A stretch of DNA of 64,000 nucleotides from Luteococcus peritonei (lineage in GTDB: Bacteria > Actinomycetota > Actinomycetes > Propionibacteriales > Propionibacteriaceae): NCBI RefSeq assembly GCF_039526385.1, contig NZ_BAAAIX010000013.1, positions 1 through 64,000 of the forward strand, in the 5' to 3' direction. The translations under genes and the position numbers were made by a program. Under the pieces are notes generated by a model that had not been told where the DNA came from, did no database searches, and was given only the letters and a program-made list of their open reading frames with translations. Every line of letters begins with the position of its first letter. The first letter of the stretch is position 1. Below are positions 27,227-35,833 of this stretch, in pieces.

Positions 27227-27763
27227 TCAGAGGTGGCCCGCCAGCACCTGGCGCGAGCTGGTGCCCGGCAGGGTGATGGTGACCTCGTAGCCGCCCTGCT
27301 GGTGGCGCACCGCGAGGGTGCGTCGCGTGAAGGGCGCCAGCGTGATGCTGCGGTCAGTCTGGACCCCGTCGGCCACCAGCGCCCGCAGCTCGAAGCGGTG
27401 GGGGTTGAACAGGGTGGCACGCCCGCCGCGACGCGATGCGCGCAGCCGGACCTCCAGCTGGGGTTCCCCGTGGCGGCCCTCGATGTGGCGGTAGCCGCCG
27501 AAGGGGCCGTGCAGGCTCAGGTCGAAGCCCTCGGGGCACTGCCAGGCGGCCTTCAGCTCCCGGTGCGGCCCGACCGTGTGGGTCGAGGGGGTGGACTCCA
27601 GCGTGAAGGAGCGGGCGTGCACGGTCAGTGGCACGTCGTCGTGGTTGGCCAGCGAGGCCACCAGCGTGTGCCCCTGCAGCGCCAGGTCGATGTGGCTGCC
27701 GGCGGACGGCCGGACGGTGCCCTGGCTGCCGAGCACGGACGGAATGATCGTGAGAACGGACAT
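27227..27763 (-). CDS. Stand-alone phospholipase C C-terminal-like (DUF756) domain protein
   Basis: A 178-aa beta-rich protein. The segment CPEGFDLSLHGPFGGYRHIEGR closely follows the YDLSVHGPNGFxRxFxG pattern of the DUF756 domains at the C-terminus of bacterial phosphocholine-specific phospholipases C. The catalytic PLC domain is absent and nothing upstream encodes it. It is not an obvious fragment: ATG 27763 has its own GGGGGAGA site. No signal peptide is visible. It may be a lipid- or sugar-binding module acting alone. It ends convergently 9 bp after marC. Confidence 0.7.
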   Translation of the reverse strand: MSVLTIIPSVLGSQGTVRPSAGSHIDLALQGHTLVASLANHDDVPLTVHARSFTLESTPSTHTVGPHRELKAAWQCPEGFDLSLHGPFGGYRHIEGRHGEPQLEVRLRASRRGGRATLFNPHRFELRALVADGVQTDRSITLAPFTRRTLAVRHQQGGYEVTITLPGTSSRQVLAGHL

Positions 27764-27889
27764 GTTTTCTCCCCCGAGTGAGACTGCCTCCCACTGTGGA
27801 GCGTAGAGATGGTGGGGGCCGGTCTCCAGGGTGAACCGGATGCGTCCGCCGGGTGAACTCAGGGCTTCGTCAGGCTGGGCAACGGTCGG

Positions 27890-29113
27890 TCAGGCGGTCA
27901 GGTCGGGCTGGGCCGGCACCGGCTCGGCGAACTCCTCGGTGCGGCGTCGGGCCAGGAAACCGGCGAGCAGCACGATCATCAGGGTGGCCAGCGGCATCAC
28001 GGTGAGTGCGGCGCGGAAGCTCAGGTGGTCGGACAGGGTGCCCACCAGTGGCGGCCCGACGAAGAAGGTGAGCCGCAGCATCCAGTTGACGATGGTCAGC
28101 CCCGACCCGGCGGGCAGCCCGGGCAGGTGGTGCGCGGTGTAGTAGACCGCCGGCACCAGCGTCGCCACGCCCCAGCCGGCGCAGGCGAAGCCCAGCAGGG
28201 TCAGCGGGACCGACGGGAAGGCCAGCGCCAGGCCCATGCCCACCGTCGCGATGGTGCAGCCCAGTCGCGCGGTGTTGCGGTCGCCCAGCGCGTCGACCAT
28301 CCGGTCGCCGGCGAAGCGTCCGACGGTCTGCGCGCCCACCAGGCAGACGATGCCCAGGCCTGCCACGGCAGGGGTGGCGTGCAGCGAGTCGCGCAGGTAG
28401 AGCGCGCTCCAGGTGAAGCCGGAGTCCTCGATGCTGGCGGCGAAGGCGCCGATCGCGCCCAGCGCCAGCAAGTGCAGCATCAGCTGGCGGGGGATGCGGG
28501 AGCCGGCCGCGGCCGGCTCGTGCTCCTCGACGACCGCCGGGTCCGGTCCCTTGAGCAGGAAGGGGCGCAGCGACAGGTTGACCGCCAGCATGATGGCCGC
28601 CGCCACCAGGGCGTGCCAGGGCAGTGCCAGGTGGATCCCGGCGAACCAGGCGCCCAGCAGGCCGCCGCACACCGCGCCCAGGCTCCACCAGGCGTGGAAG
28701 GAGTTGTTGATGGAGCGCCCGTAGAGGGTCTGCACCCGCATGCCGTGGGCATTCATGGCGATGTCGGTGTAGACGTCGGTGGCACTCATCGCCACCAGAG
28801 CGAGGGCGAAGAGCCAGGCGTGCGGGGCGTTGAGCACGCAGCAGAAGAGCAGGATCTGCATCACCTGGGCCCAGGTGGCCACCCGGGCCGAGGTGGAGGC
28901 GCGCATCACGCGGGCGGTGAAGATGCCGGCCAGCAGGCCGCCGGCCGGCCCCATGGCCACGGCCAGGCCGAAGAAGGTGTTGGTCAGGTCCAGGTTGTCG
29001 CGGATCTCCGGGTAGCGCGGCATCATCGACGACAGCGTGGCGCCGTTCAGCCAGAAGAGGGCCGCGACGGCCCAGCGGGCGCGGCGTACCGGCATGGCGG
29101 GTGTGGTGGGCAT
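27890..29113 (-). CDS. MFS transporter
   Basis: A 407-aa major facilitator protein with 12 predicted helices in two six-helix halves separated by a charged loop (GPDPAVVEEHEP, about residue 205). Loop 2-3 has a weak DRxxGRR-type motif. It most resembles FucP/YbjJ-like small-molecule exporters or sugar transporters; the substrate is unknown. ATG 29113 has AAGGA 5 nt upstream. It is divergent from the MpaB gene across a 470-bp gap. Confidence 0.82.
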   Translation of the reverse strand: MPTTPAMPVRRARWAVAALFWLNGATLSSMMPRYPEIRDNLDLTNTFFGLAVAMGPAGGLLAGIFTARVMRASTSARVATWAQVMQILLFCCVLNAPHAWLFALALVAMSATDVYTDIAMNAHGMRVQTLYGRSINNSFHAWWSLGAVCGGLLGAWFAGIHLALPWHALVAAAIMLAVNLSLRPFLLKGPDPAVVEEHEPAAAGSRIPRQLMLHLLALGAIGAFAASIEDSGFTWSALYLRDSLHATPAVAGLGIVCLVGAQTVGRFAGDRMVDALGDRNTARLGCTIATVGMGLALAFPSVPLTLLGFACAGWGVATLVPAVYYTAHHLPGLPAGSGLTIVNWMLRLTFFVGPPLVGTLSDHLSFRAALTVMPLATLMIVLLAGFLARRRTEEFAEPVPAQPDLTA

Positions 29114-29296
29114 GGGGTCCTTCGGCGGCGGTGACGAGAGCTGCGACCATGGTAACTGACCGGGTGGTAGCTGCTCGGGGAGCGGGTGGCCTCCGCTTCA
29201 GCGGCCAACCTGTTGTTCGACTGAGCGATCTGCTGATTTCCCTTGTCCCGCGGGGATCTCGGGGTTTACTTCTGCGTGCAAGCACAGCACGACGAA

Positions 29297-29367
29297 ATGC
29301 CGGTCCGCCGGCATCCACGGTCCGCAAGGACCCCTTCTCGGGGGAGGAGGAGCCGCACGGGCGGCTC
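29297..29367 (+). ncRNA. Candidate structured RNA or leader: three perfect tetraloop hairpins
   Basis: Stem ATGCCGG/CCGGCAT with loop TCCG (29297-29314), stem GGTCC/GGACC with loop GCAA (29319-29332) and stem GAGCCGC/GCGGCTC with loop ACGG (29350-29367). On the + strand two of the loops belong to the extra-stable UNCG and GNRA classes; on the other strand they would not. It could be the 5' leader of the MpaB gene (ATG 29584) or an independent small RNA. It matches no riboswitch that I recognise. Confidence 0.35.
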
Positions 29368-29497
29368 GCAGGAACCCCGCCCGAGTCGTTCGTCGCCCGC
29401 TCCCTCGGCCGATCTGCGGATGGCAGGCGGTCCGACGACTTGCCGCCAGGCGTCCCCGGACGCCGGGGCTGCCAGGCCCTTGATCCTGCACGACCAT

Positions 29498-29531
29498 GTT
29501 TCGGCCCGCCGTCACCCCGGCGGGCCGAAAC
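29498..29531 (+). other. 13-bp perfect hairpin upstream of the MpaB gene
   Basis: GTTTCGGCCCGCC (29498-29510) pairs with 29519-29531 around an 8-nt loop, 52 bp before ATG 29584. It is possibly an attenuator-like element, the end of the structured RNA just upstream, or an operator. Confidence 0.45.
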
Positions 29532-29583
29532 TCGTCCGGCCGCCGTTGGGCGGGTGTGCTGGACTGGAGGCAGGAGGTTTCCC

Positions 29584-30456
29584 ATGGCATCACCGCTCGA
29601 GAAGGTCCGCACCCACGCCGCGGACTTCCTGCGCGCCCGCGTCGCAGGCCCCGACGCGCAGGAGCGCGCCCACCGGATCTGGGGCGTGGCCGGTGAGCGC
29701 CGCTTCAGCCCCGCGGACCCGATCTGGCAGGTGAACCAGGACCCTGCCATGTATGCCGGCGGCGTCTGCGCCCTGTTCCTGCAGTCCCTGCACCCCGGCC
29801 CGATGAAGGCCGTCGCCCAGCACGACAACTACCAGTCCGATCCCTGGGGACGGCTGCAGCGGATCAGCAACCACATCGCGGTGACCACCTACGCCCCGCT
29901 GCCCGACGTGGAGCGCCAGTTCGCGGTGGTGCGCGCCGTGCACGACCGGGTCAGCGGCGTCGACGACCTCGGGCGGCCCTATGCCGCCAACGATCCCGAA
30001 CTGCTGCGCTGGGTGCACGTGGCCGAGACCTGGAGCTTCCTGACCGCCTACCAGCGCTGGGGCCGCGGCCACCTGGACGCCGCACGCGCGGACGAGTACG
30101 TGGCGCAGTCGGCCGAAGGTGGAGCCGCGCTGGGGGCCACCGGTCTGCCCCTCGACGTGGCGGCCCTGGAGCAGCAGCTCGAGGACTTCCGCCCGCAGCT
30201 GGCCTGCACCCCCGATGCGCTGGAGGTGGTGGACTTCCTCACCCACCGGGCCCCGCTGCCGGCCGTGGCCCGGCCGGGCTACCGGATGGTGATCAGTGGG
30301 GGCAAGGCGCTGCTGCCGTCCTGGGCGCGCGAGATGCTGCAGCTGCCCACCGCGCAGCGTGTCGTGCGCTCGCAGGCCGTGCTGGGACGGGCCGCGACCT
30401 CCCTGGTGGGCTGGGCGCTGGTGGCACCGGACGGCAGCCACGACCGGCTGCGCTGA
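29584..30456 (+). CDS. MpaB-family oxygenase (DUF2236)
   Basis: A 290-aa protein of the rubber-oxygenase/MpaB superfamily, heme-b-dependent oxygenases related to latex-clearing protein. The conserved helical core is recognisable: PIWQVNQDPAMYAGG, LFLQSLHPGPMKAVAQH, YQSDPWGRLQRISNHIAVTTYA and LLRWVHVAETWSFLTAYQRWG, with His residues suited to heme ligation. No secretion signal is seen. The substrate is unknown. ATG 29584 has AGGAGG about 7 nt upstream. Confidence 0.85.
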   Translation: MASPLEKVRTHAADFLRARVAGPDAQERAHRIWGVAGERRFSPADPIWQVNQDPAMYAGGVCALFLQSLHPGPMKAVAQHDNYQSDPWGRLQRISNHIAVTTYAPLPDVERQFAVVRAVHDRVSGVDDLGRPYAANDPELLRWVHVAETWSFLTAYQRWGRGHLDAARADEYVAQSAEGGAALGATGLPLDVAALEQQLEDFRPQLACTPDALEVVDFLTHRAPLPAVARPGYRMVISGGKALLPSWAREMLQLPTAQRVVRSQAVLGRAATSLVGWALVAPDGSHDRLR

Positions 30457-30517
30457 ACCGTCGCCGGTGGCGCGCCTCGCCCGGGACGGCTGACGACGCG
30501 GTCCTCGCAGGCCCTGG

Positions 30518-30934
30518 TCAGAGGTCGACGGGGCGCTGCGGCAGGATCTCGCGCATCTGGTCCAGACCGAAGAAGTCCACCACCGCCCAGGCATTCATCC
30601 AGCCCGCGTTCGGGTCGGCGCCGTTGTCCAGCAGGATGCGCACCGAGCTCTCGTCCTGCACGAACAGGGCGCAGGCCAAGGCGGTCTGGCCGCGCTGGTT
30701 GGAGCGGTTGGGGTCCGCGCCGCGTTCCAGCAGCGCCGCCACCAGCTCGGGATGGACGTTGTAGGCGGCCAGGATCAGCAGGCTGTCGCCCTTGTGGTCG
30801 GTCAGGTTGACCGGGATCCCGGCATCGACGAGGGCCAGCAGTCGCTCGGACTCGCCGGCTCGCGCCAGGTCGAAACAGCCGTTCAGGAGTTCCAGCTGTT
30901 CGTCGGTCAGTTCGGGGGCCTGGTCGTCGGACAT
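30518..30934 (-). CDS. Ankyrin-repeat protein
   Basis: A 138-aa soluble protein made of about three to four ankyrin repeats (GDSLLILAAYNVHPELVAALLERGADPN; GQTALACALFVQDESSVRILLDNGADPN). It should mediate a protein contact. In many bacteria such genes sit next to catalase; here the neighbour is an MpaB-type heme oxygenase gene, convergent with it. ATG 30934 follows TAGGTT (30941-30946, minus strand) by 6 nt with no ribosome site. Confidence 0.88.
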   Translation of the reverse strand: MSDDQAPELTDEQLELLNGCFDLARAGESERLLALVDAGIPVNLTDHKGDSLLILAAYNVHPELVAALLERGADPNRSNQRGQTALACALFVQDESSVRILLDNGADPNAGWMNAWAVVDFFGLDQMREILPQRPVDL

Positions 30935-30940
30935 GTCACC

Positions 30941-30946
30941 AACCTA
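30941..30946 (-). promoter_or_regulatory. -10 box TAGGTT, leaderless start at 30934
   Basis: TAGGTT on the minus strand lies 6 nt before the ATG of the ankyrin gene. Confidence 0.55.
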
Positions 30947-31187
30947 GCCGCCCGCGCAACGGTGCCGGCCACCGGTGTCCAGCGCCGGTCGGCGCGGCGC
31001 CCTCGGCTGTCACCGGTTCAGGGGACAGGCCGGGGCTCGCGGCAGCGCCTGGCCTCGCCTGAACCGGTGCGGCAGGAGGCACCGGAGCACCCGGGCGCGT
31101 GCCGCCTCGGGGGAGGCCACGGACCCGTGCCGTGACGCCACCGCCGCCCGTGGACGCACCGCCTGCCGCACCGGCCCCGCGCCGGGT

Positions 31188-31838
31188 TCAGCTCTCGAAG
31201 TAGCCGTCGCGCTCAGCATGGCCCAGCGCATCGGGCACCCCGTTGACGGTGCGGCCCAGCTGGCGGTACTTGCCGGAGACCCGGCGCAGGTAGGTGTCCA
31301 CGGTGGAGTCCGAGGCGGGCGGGTTCATCAGCCGGCCCACCGACTTGCGCGGGATGCCCTGGTGCAGCAGCTCCAGCACCTCGATCTCGCGCGGGGCCAA
31401 CCGCGGGGTGAGGGTCTCGTCCTTGATCAGCACGTGGGCGAGCTGGGAACTGACCGCGAACTCGCCGGCGGCTGCGGCCCGGATGGTGCGGATCAGGCCG
31501 TCGATCGGGTCGTTCTTGAGGGCCAGGCCCAGGGCGCCGGCCGCCATGGCGCGTCGGATCGGCAGCGGGCGCAGCTCCGCGGTGTAGACCACGCTGGGGA
31601 TGCCGAGCTCGTCGAGCTGGGCCACCACGCCGGGGCCCTTGAGTCCGTCCTTGAGCTGCAGGTCCACCAGCACCACGTCCACCGGCTGCTGCCGGATCCG
31701 TTCGAAGAGCACATCGGGCTCCGTGACGGCATGCACCAGCAGCAGCTCGCCGATGGAGGCCGACTCGACGGCCTGCAGCCCGGCCAGGACGACGGGATGG
31801 TCGTCGACGGCGGCGACGCGCAGGGTGGGCAGGTTCAT
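31188..31838 (-). CDS. NarL/LuxR-type response regulator
   Basis: A 216-aa regulator. The receiver domain contains VDDHP and phospho-acceptor Asp59 (VVLVDLQLKDG); the C-terminus has a LuxR HTH (LAPREIEVLELLHQGIPRKSVGRLM... STVDTYLRRVSGKY). The recognition-helix region is atypical, with SVGRLMNPPASDSTVDTYL in place of the common EIA-x-x-L-x-IS-x-x-TVK. Its ATG overlaps the TGA of the sensor kinase gene by 4 bp, so the pair is co-translated. Confidence 0.9.
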   Translation of the reverse strand: MNLPTLRVAAVDDHPVVLAGLQAVESASIGELLLVHAVTEPDVLFERIRQQPVDVVLVDLQLKDGLKGPGVVAQLDELGIPSVVYTAELRPLPIRRAMAAGALGLALKNDPIDGLIRTIRAAAAGEFAVSSQLAHVLIKDETLTPRLAPREIEVLELLHQGIPRKSVGRLMNPPASDSTVDTYLRRVSGKYRQLGRTVNGVPDALGHAERDGYFES

Positions 31839-34108
31839 CGCGTGGTCACCGCCAGCCGGACGAAGTCGGGATCGTGGTCCATGTGTCCTCCAATGTCGTG
31901 CATTCTATGGTTCCAGTTCCGTGTCTGCTCGGCGCTCGCCTCCAGCACGACGGCCGTGACGGCTCCGCCGCCCGAGCTGAGGGTCACCATCTGGCCGGGC
32001 CGGACCGGCCGGCCGAGGCAGAGCGCCAGCAGCGTGGCCGTCTCCAAACTGGCGGGACCGTCCTGGTGGCTCAGCGAGGACTGCACCTGCCAGCCCTCCG
32101 AGCGCAGCCGTGCCAGGTGCTCGCTGAAGCCGTGGTGGCCCGGACCCAGCAGCAGCTCGTCGCGCACCGAGGACTCCATCGAGCGGGCGGTGGTCCGCAC
32201 CTGGTCGTCCGCGGCGGACAGCTCCCCGGCCGCCACGGCGCGGATCATCGGCAGCGCGTCCTGGGTGACCCGGTCCGACCAGAACTGCTCGATGCTGGCC
32301 ACGTGGCGCAGCCGGGCGGTCGCGTCGCGGGCCCGCTCCACGCGTCGCTGCTGCCGCTCGGCATGGGCCGCGATCCGCTGGGCCAGCAGCATGGCCGCAT
32401 AGATCACCACCACGATCATCGAGGTGGCCGCCACCGAGCCGACAAGGTGCTCGCTGGTGTAGCCCGTGCCGAAGCGACCCACCAGGCTGACCACCATCAG
32501 CAGTGGCAGGGCCAGTCCCATCGCCATCGCCACCGGATTGGAACGGGAGTGCATGGCGAGCTGGACCATCGGCGTGAGGCCCCAGGCCATCCAGAAGAAG
32601 TACATGCTGGCCGGCTGCTGCGGCACGGTCATGATGTTGACGAACCAGGCGGCCAGGGCCACCCCCAGCATCAGGGCGACGGCCGGCAGCGAGAGGCCAC
32701 GATCCGGCAGCCGCAGCGCATTCCACACCCCGATGGCCAGGCAGAGCACCGTGAGCGCCACGAGCGGCCCCGAGCCCGGCAGCTGGGGGGCCAGCAGGGC
32801 GGTCATGCAGGCGGTGGAGACCATGCCCGGCCAGGCGCAGGCCACCAGGATGCGTCGGGTGGCGGCGGCAGAGTGGTCGGCCAGCCGCGGTGCCCGCACC
32901 GCGGGACCGGCCTGCGGCCACAGCAGGGTGACGACGGTGCCCTCGCCGGGGGCGGAGGTGACCTCCGCCTGCCCACCGATGTCATCCATCCGCTCCAGCA
33001 GGGAGTGGCGGATGCCGAGCCGGCCACGAGCCTGCCGGCTGGTGTCGAAGCCCCGCCCGTCGTCGCTGACCACCACCCGGCAGCCGTCCTCGCCCCAGGC
33101 GTCGAGCCGCACCGTGGTGCGGCGGGCCTGGGCATGGCGCTCGACGTTGACCAGTGCCTCGTGGGTGGCGGCGGCGATGGTGGTGGCGACGGCGGCGGGC
33201 AGCTGGGGCGAGCGACCCTGCACCCGACCGGCCAGCCGCTGCAGCACCGGATCGTCCTCAAGCTCCTCGTGCAGCCAGACCGCGCGGGGCCGGCCGTCGG
33301 GGCGGTCCAGCTGCTCCAGGGTGTCGCGGCACTCGCGCACCGCCTGCTCGGAGGCCACCAGCTCGCGGTCCTCGCCGATGGCGTGCAGCGCGTGCAGGAC
33401 GTGGTCGTGCAGGATCCGCGCCGCCTCTCGCCGGCCCTCGTGCTCGGCGCGCTGCGCGGTGTGGACGCTGCGCAGCTGCTGGATGCGTTCGTTGGCCCGG
33501 TCGTGCTCGCGGGCCATGGTGCCCAGGCCGCGGCCGAACAGGAAGAGCAGCACCGGGGGCTGCACCACGAAGACCTCGTCCACGGCCAGCAGGGGCGTCA
33601 TCCGCCAGAAGAACAGCGGGCCCATCAGCTCGATGGCGACGGCCAAGGGCACCGCCGGCAGCAGGTAGCGGCGGTACTCGCGCGGCTCCAGCACCGCCAT
33701 GGCGTGGGCCAGCACCGGGATGGACCACCAGCCGGGGCAGTACAGGTCGCTGGGATGGAAGAGGTCTCGGTGCGGCACCAGCAGGGCCATTGTGCCCAGC
33801 AGGCCGGCCAGCTCGACCACCAGGACCAGGCGTGAGCGCAGCCGCAGCAGCAGCGCGAGCGTGGTCAGCGCCAGGGTGGCCAGCAGCAGGAGGTGGCCCC
33901 AGCGGCCCGGCTCCCGCAGCACCGGCGGGGTCCCGGCCAGGTCCTGCAGCGAGAGCACCGCCAGCAGCGGGACGGTGGCCAGCCCCACCCAGCGCAGGCA
34001 CTCCTGGACCGCGCCCAGCCATGAACGGGCCCCGGGCGCCGCAGCGGGTGCGGGCTCGTCGGGCTGGGCAGGGACGGCGGGGGTCGTCACTGCGGGGAAG
34101 CTGGTCAC
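31835..34108 (-). CDS. Two-module membrane sensor histidine kinase
   Basis: A 757-aa protein with duplicated layout. Residues about 45-190 are membrane helices, followed by a dimerisation/phosphoacceptor helix (AARILHDHVLHAL, His234) and an HATPase (HAQARRTTVRLDAWGE; SDDGRGFD; GRLGIRHSLLERM) to about 392. A second block of helices (about 415-585) then leads to a C-terminal cytosolic region (587-757) that looks like a decayed kinase module without His or clear G-boxes. It is partner of the NarL-type regulator (31838). GTG 34108 follows AAGGA by 5 nt. The signal sensed is unknown. Confidence 0.85.
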   Translation of the reverse strand: MTSFPAVTTPAVPAQPDEPAPAAAPGARSWLGAVQECLRWVGLATVPLLAVLSLQDLAGTPPVLREPGRWGHLLLLATLALTTLALLLRLRSRLVLVVELAGLLGTMALLVPHRDLFHPSDLYCPGWWSIPVLAHAMAVLEPREYRRYLLPAVPLAVAIELMGPLFFWRMTPLLAVDEVFVVQPPVLLFLFGRGLGTMAREHDRANERIQQLRSVHTAQRAEHEGRREAARILHDHVLHALHAIGEDRELVASEQAVRECRDTLEQLDRPDGRPRAVWLHEELEDDPVLQRLAGRVQGRSPQLPAAVATTIAAATHEALVNVERHAQARRTTVRLDAWGEDGCRVVVSDDGRGFDTSRQARGRLGIRHSLLERMDDIGGQAEVTSAPGEGTVVTLLWPQAGPAVRAPRLADHSAAATRRILVACAWPGMVSTACMTALLAPQLPGSGPLVALTVLCLAIGVWNALRLPDRGLSLPAVALMLGVALAAWFVNIMTVPQQPASMYFFWMAWGLTPMVQLAMHSRSNPVAMAMGLALPLLMVVSLVGRFGTGYTSEHLVGSVAATSMIVVVIYAAMLLAQRIAAHAERQQRRVERARDATARLRHVASIEQFWSDRVTQDALPMIRAVAAGELSAADDQVRTTARSMESSVRDELLLGPGHHGFSEHLARLRSEGWQVQSSLSHQDGPASLETATLLALCLGRPVRPGQMVTLSSGGGAVTAVVLEASAEQTRNWNHRMHDIGGHMDHDPDFVRLAVTTR

Positions 34109-34331
34109 GAAGGTCCTTCGTCGGCAGAACCGAGGGGAGCGAACCGGTCGGCGGGGGAGGTGGAGACGGGAGCGGCGGCGGGGAAGTCGGCTCCTCGTCC
34201 ATCCTTGCAGCACCGCAAGCCCATCCCAAGCAGGAAAGCCTGACGATCAGCTGCCGACTGTCCCGCACCCCTCGCCGGAGGCTGGGGCGGACGACCAGGC
34301 GGCCTCCCGCCGGGCGTGACACGATGGCGGG

Positions 34332-35144
34332 ATGGTCTGGGTGCTCGGGTGGACGGCGCTGCTCCTGGCGGGTGTGCTCGCCGGGCTGTGGTGGCGCGAG
34401 CGCCGGGCCCGACAGGCCGCCGAGCGGCAGCTGGAAGAGCTGGAGCTGCTGGTGCGCCAGCGTCTGGAACGTCCCGACGTCTTCGGCCACGAGGTGCGCA
34501 CCCCGCTGGCGCTGATCAGCGGCGCGGCGGAGCTGCTCGCCGAGGAGAGCCCCGGCCCGCTGAACGCGTTGCAGCGTGAGTTCGTGCAGACCATCGCCAC
34601 CAATGCCCGCCAGGTGGTGGGCATGGCCGAGGACCTGCTGGTGGAGGCGCGGCTGGCCTCCCAGCTCTTCGAGCCGCATCGCGTGCCGGTGGACCTGCGG
34701 GTGCTGGTGCGTGAGGCGGTGCGCGAGGTGCGCCGGATCAACACCACCCGGATCGACCTGGTCAGCCAGGGCACGCCGCTGGTGGTGGACGTCGACCCGG
34801 ACCTGATGCGCCAGGCGCTGTGGAACCTGGTGAACAATGCGGTGCGCCATGCCGGCCCCGAGGTGTGCGTCACCGTCGAGCTGACCCGCGGCGAGGGCGA
34901 GGCCGTGGTGCAGGTCTGCGACGACGGCGAGGGGATGTCGGCCACCGAACGCGAGCAGCTCTTCGAGGCCTATGTGGTGGGCTCCTCGCGACGCCCCGGG
35001 ACCGGGCTGGGCATGATGATCACCCAGCAGATCGTCGGGCTGCACCAGGGACGGATCCTGGTGGACAGCGCACCCGGCCAGGGCACCGCCATCTTCCTGG
35101 CGCTGCCGCTGCACGAGGTCGAGGAGGACAGTGATGGGCGATGA
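34332..35144 (+). CDS. Sensor histidine kinase (HisKA/HATPase)
   Basis: A 270-aa minimal kinase: one N-terminal membrane helix (residues 3-20), a short coiled linker, an H-box FGHEVRTPLALI (His53), an N-box LWNLVNNAVRHAG, G1 CDDGEGMS and G2 GTGLGMMI. There is no periplasmic sensor domain, so it must sense through the membrane or through another protein; the solute-binding protein encoded two genes downstream is a candidate. CACGAT lies 6 nt before ATG 34332. First gene of a six-gene cluster with overlaps or near-overlaps. Confidence 0.93.
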   Translation: MVWVLGWTALLLAGVLAGLWWRERRARQAAERQLEELELLVRQRLERPDVFGHEVRTPLALISGAAELLAEESPGPLNALQREFVQTIATNARQVVGMAEDLLVEARLASQLFEPHRVPVDLRVLVREAVREVRRINTTRIDLVSQGTPLVVDVDPDLMRQALWNLVNNAVRHAGPEVCVTVELTRGEGEAVVQVCDDGEGMSATEREQLFEAYVVGSSRRPGTGLGMMITQQIVGLHQGRILVDSAPGQGTAIFLALPLHEVEEDSDGR

Positions 35145-35832
35145 CGCGCCCCGGGTGCTCGTCGTGGACGACGAGACCCAGATGCTGAGCATCGTGGCCT
35201 TCGCACTGGAGACCCAGGGCTTCCAGGTCACCACCGCCCGCAGCGCCGAGGAGGCCTGGAGCCGGCTGCGCCAGGAGCACGTCGATCTGCTGGTGCTCGA
35301 CGTGACCCTGCCGGGCGCCTCCGGGGTGGAGCTGTGCCGTCGGGTCCGCACCACCTCCGAGGTACCGGTGATGATGCTCACCGCGCGCACCACCGAGGAC
35401 GACCGGGTCAAGGGCCTGCTGGCCGGCGCCGACGACTACGTCACGAAGCCCTTCAGCCCGCGCGAGCTGGCGCTGCGCGCCCAGGCCATCGTGCGTCGCA
35501 CCGGTCACCTGCGGGTGGGTGAGGGCACGGTGGTGAACGGGCCGTTGGTGATCGAGACCGATCGCCGTCGCGCCCGGGTGGGCGAGGAGGTGCTGCGGCT
35601 CACCGACGTGGAGCTGCGCCTGCTCACCGCACTGGCGCGGCGCCCGGGACAGGTGGTGGGCTGGTCGGAGCTGCTCAACGAGGTCTGGTACACCGGCGAG
35701 CACGCCGGTGGCCGGGAGATGATCAAGACCACTGTCTACCGGCTGCGCCAGCACCTGGGCCCGGAGCGCGACTGGATCACCGCCGTGCGTGGGGCCGGCT
35801 ACCTGATGCCGCTGCTCGAGGCGGCGGACTGA
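35134..35832 (+). CDS. OmpR-family response regulator
   Basis: A 232-aa regulator: a receiver with VVDDE, phospho-acceptor Asp56 (LLVLDVTLPG) and KP motif (YVTKPFSPREL), then a winged-helix DNA-binding domain (LTDVELRLLTALARRPGQVVGWSELLNEVW... VYRLRQHLG). ATG 35134 is placed by GAGGAGG 6 nt upstream and overlaps the kinase gene by 11 bp. It likely controls the ABC importer genes that follow, and possibly the organophosphate transporter at 39796, whose upstream region has direct repeats. Confidence 0.95.
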   Translation: MGDDAPRVLVVDDETQMLSIVAFALETQGFQVTTARSAEEAWSRLRQEHVDLLVLDVTLPGASGVELCRRVRTTSEVPVMMLTARTTEDDRVKGLLAGADDYVTKPFSPRELALRAQAIVRRTGHLRVGEGTVVNGPLVIETDRRRARVGEEVLRLTDVELRLLTALARRPGQVVGWSELLNEVWYTGEHAGGREMIKTTVYRLRQHLGPERDWITAVRGAGYLMPLLEAAD

Positions 35833-35833
35833 G

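Larger units (their letters stand above)
29114..29583. other. 470-bp gap with a cluster of short perfect hairpins
   Basis: No gene is supported. Two divergent promoters are expected here. The + strand can fold several short perfect stems between 29297 and 29367 and a 13-bp hairpin at 29498-29531 (listed separately). Confidence 0.5.
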
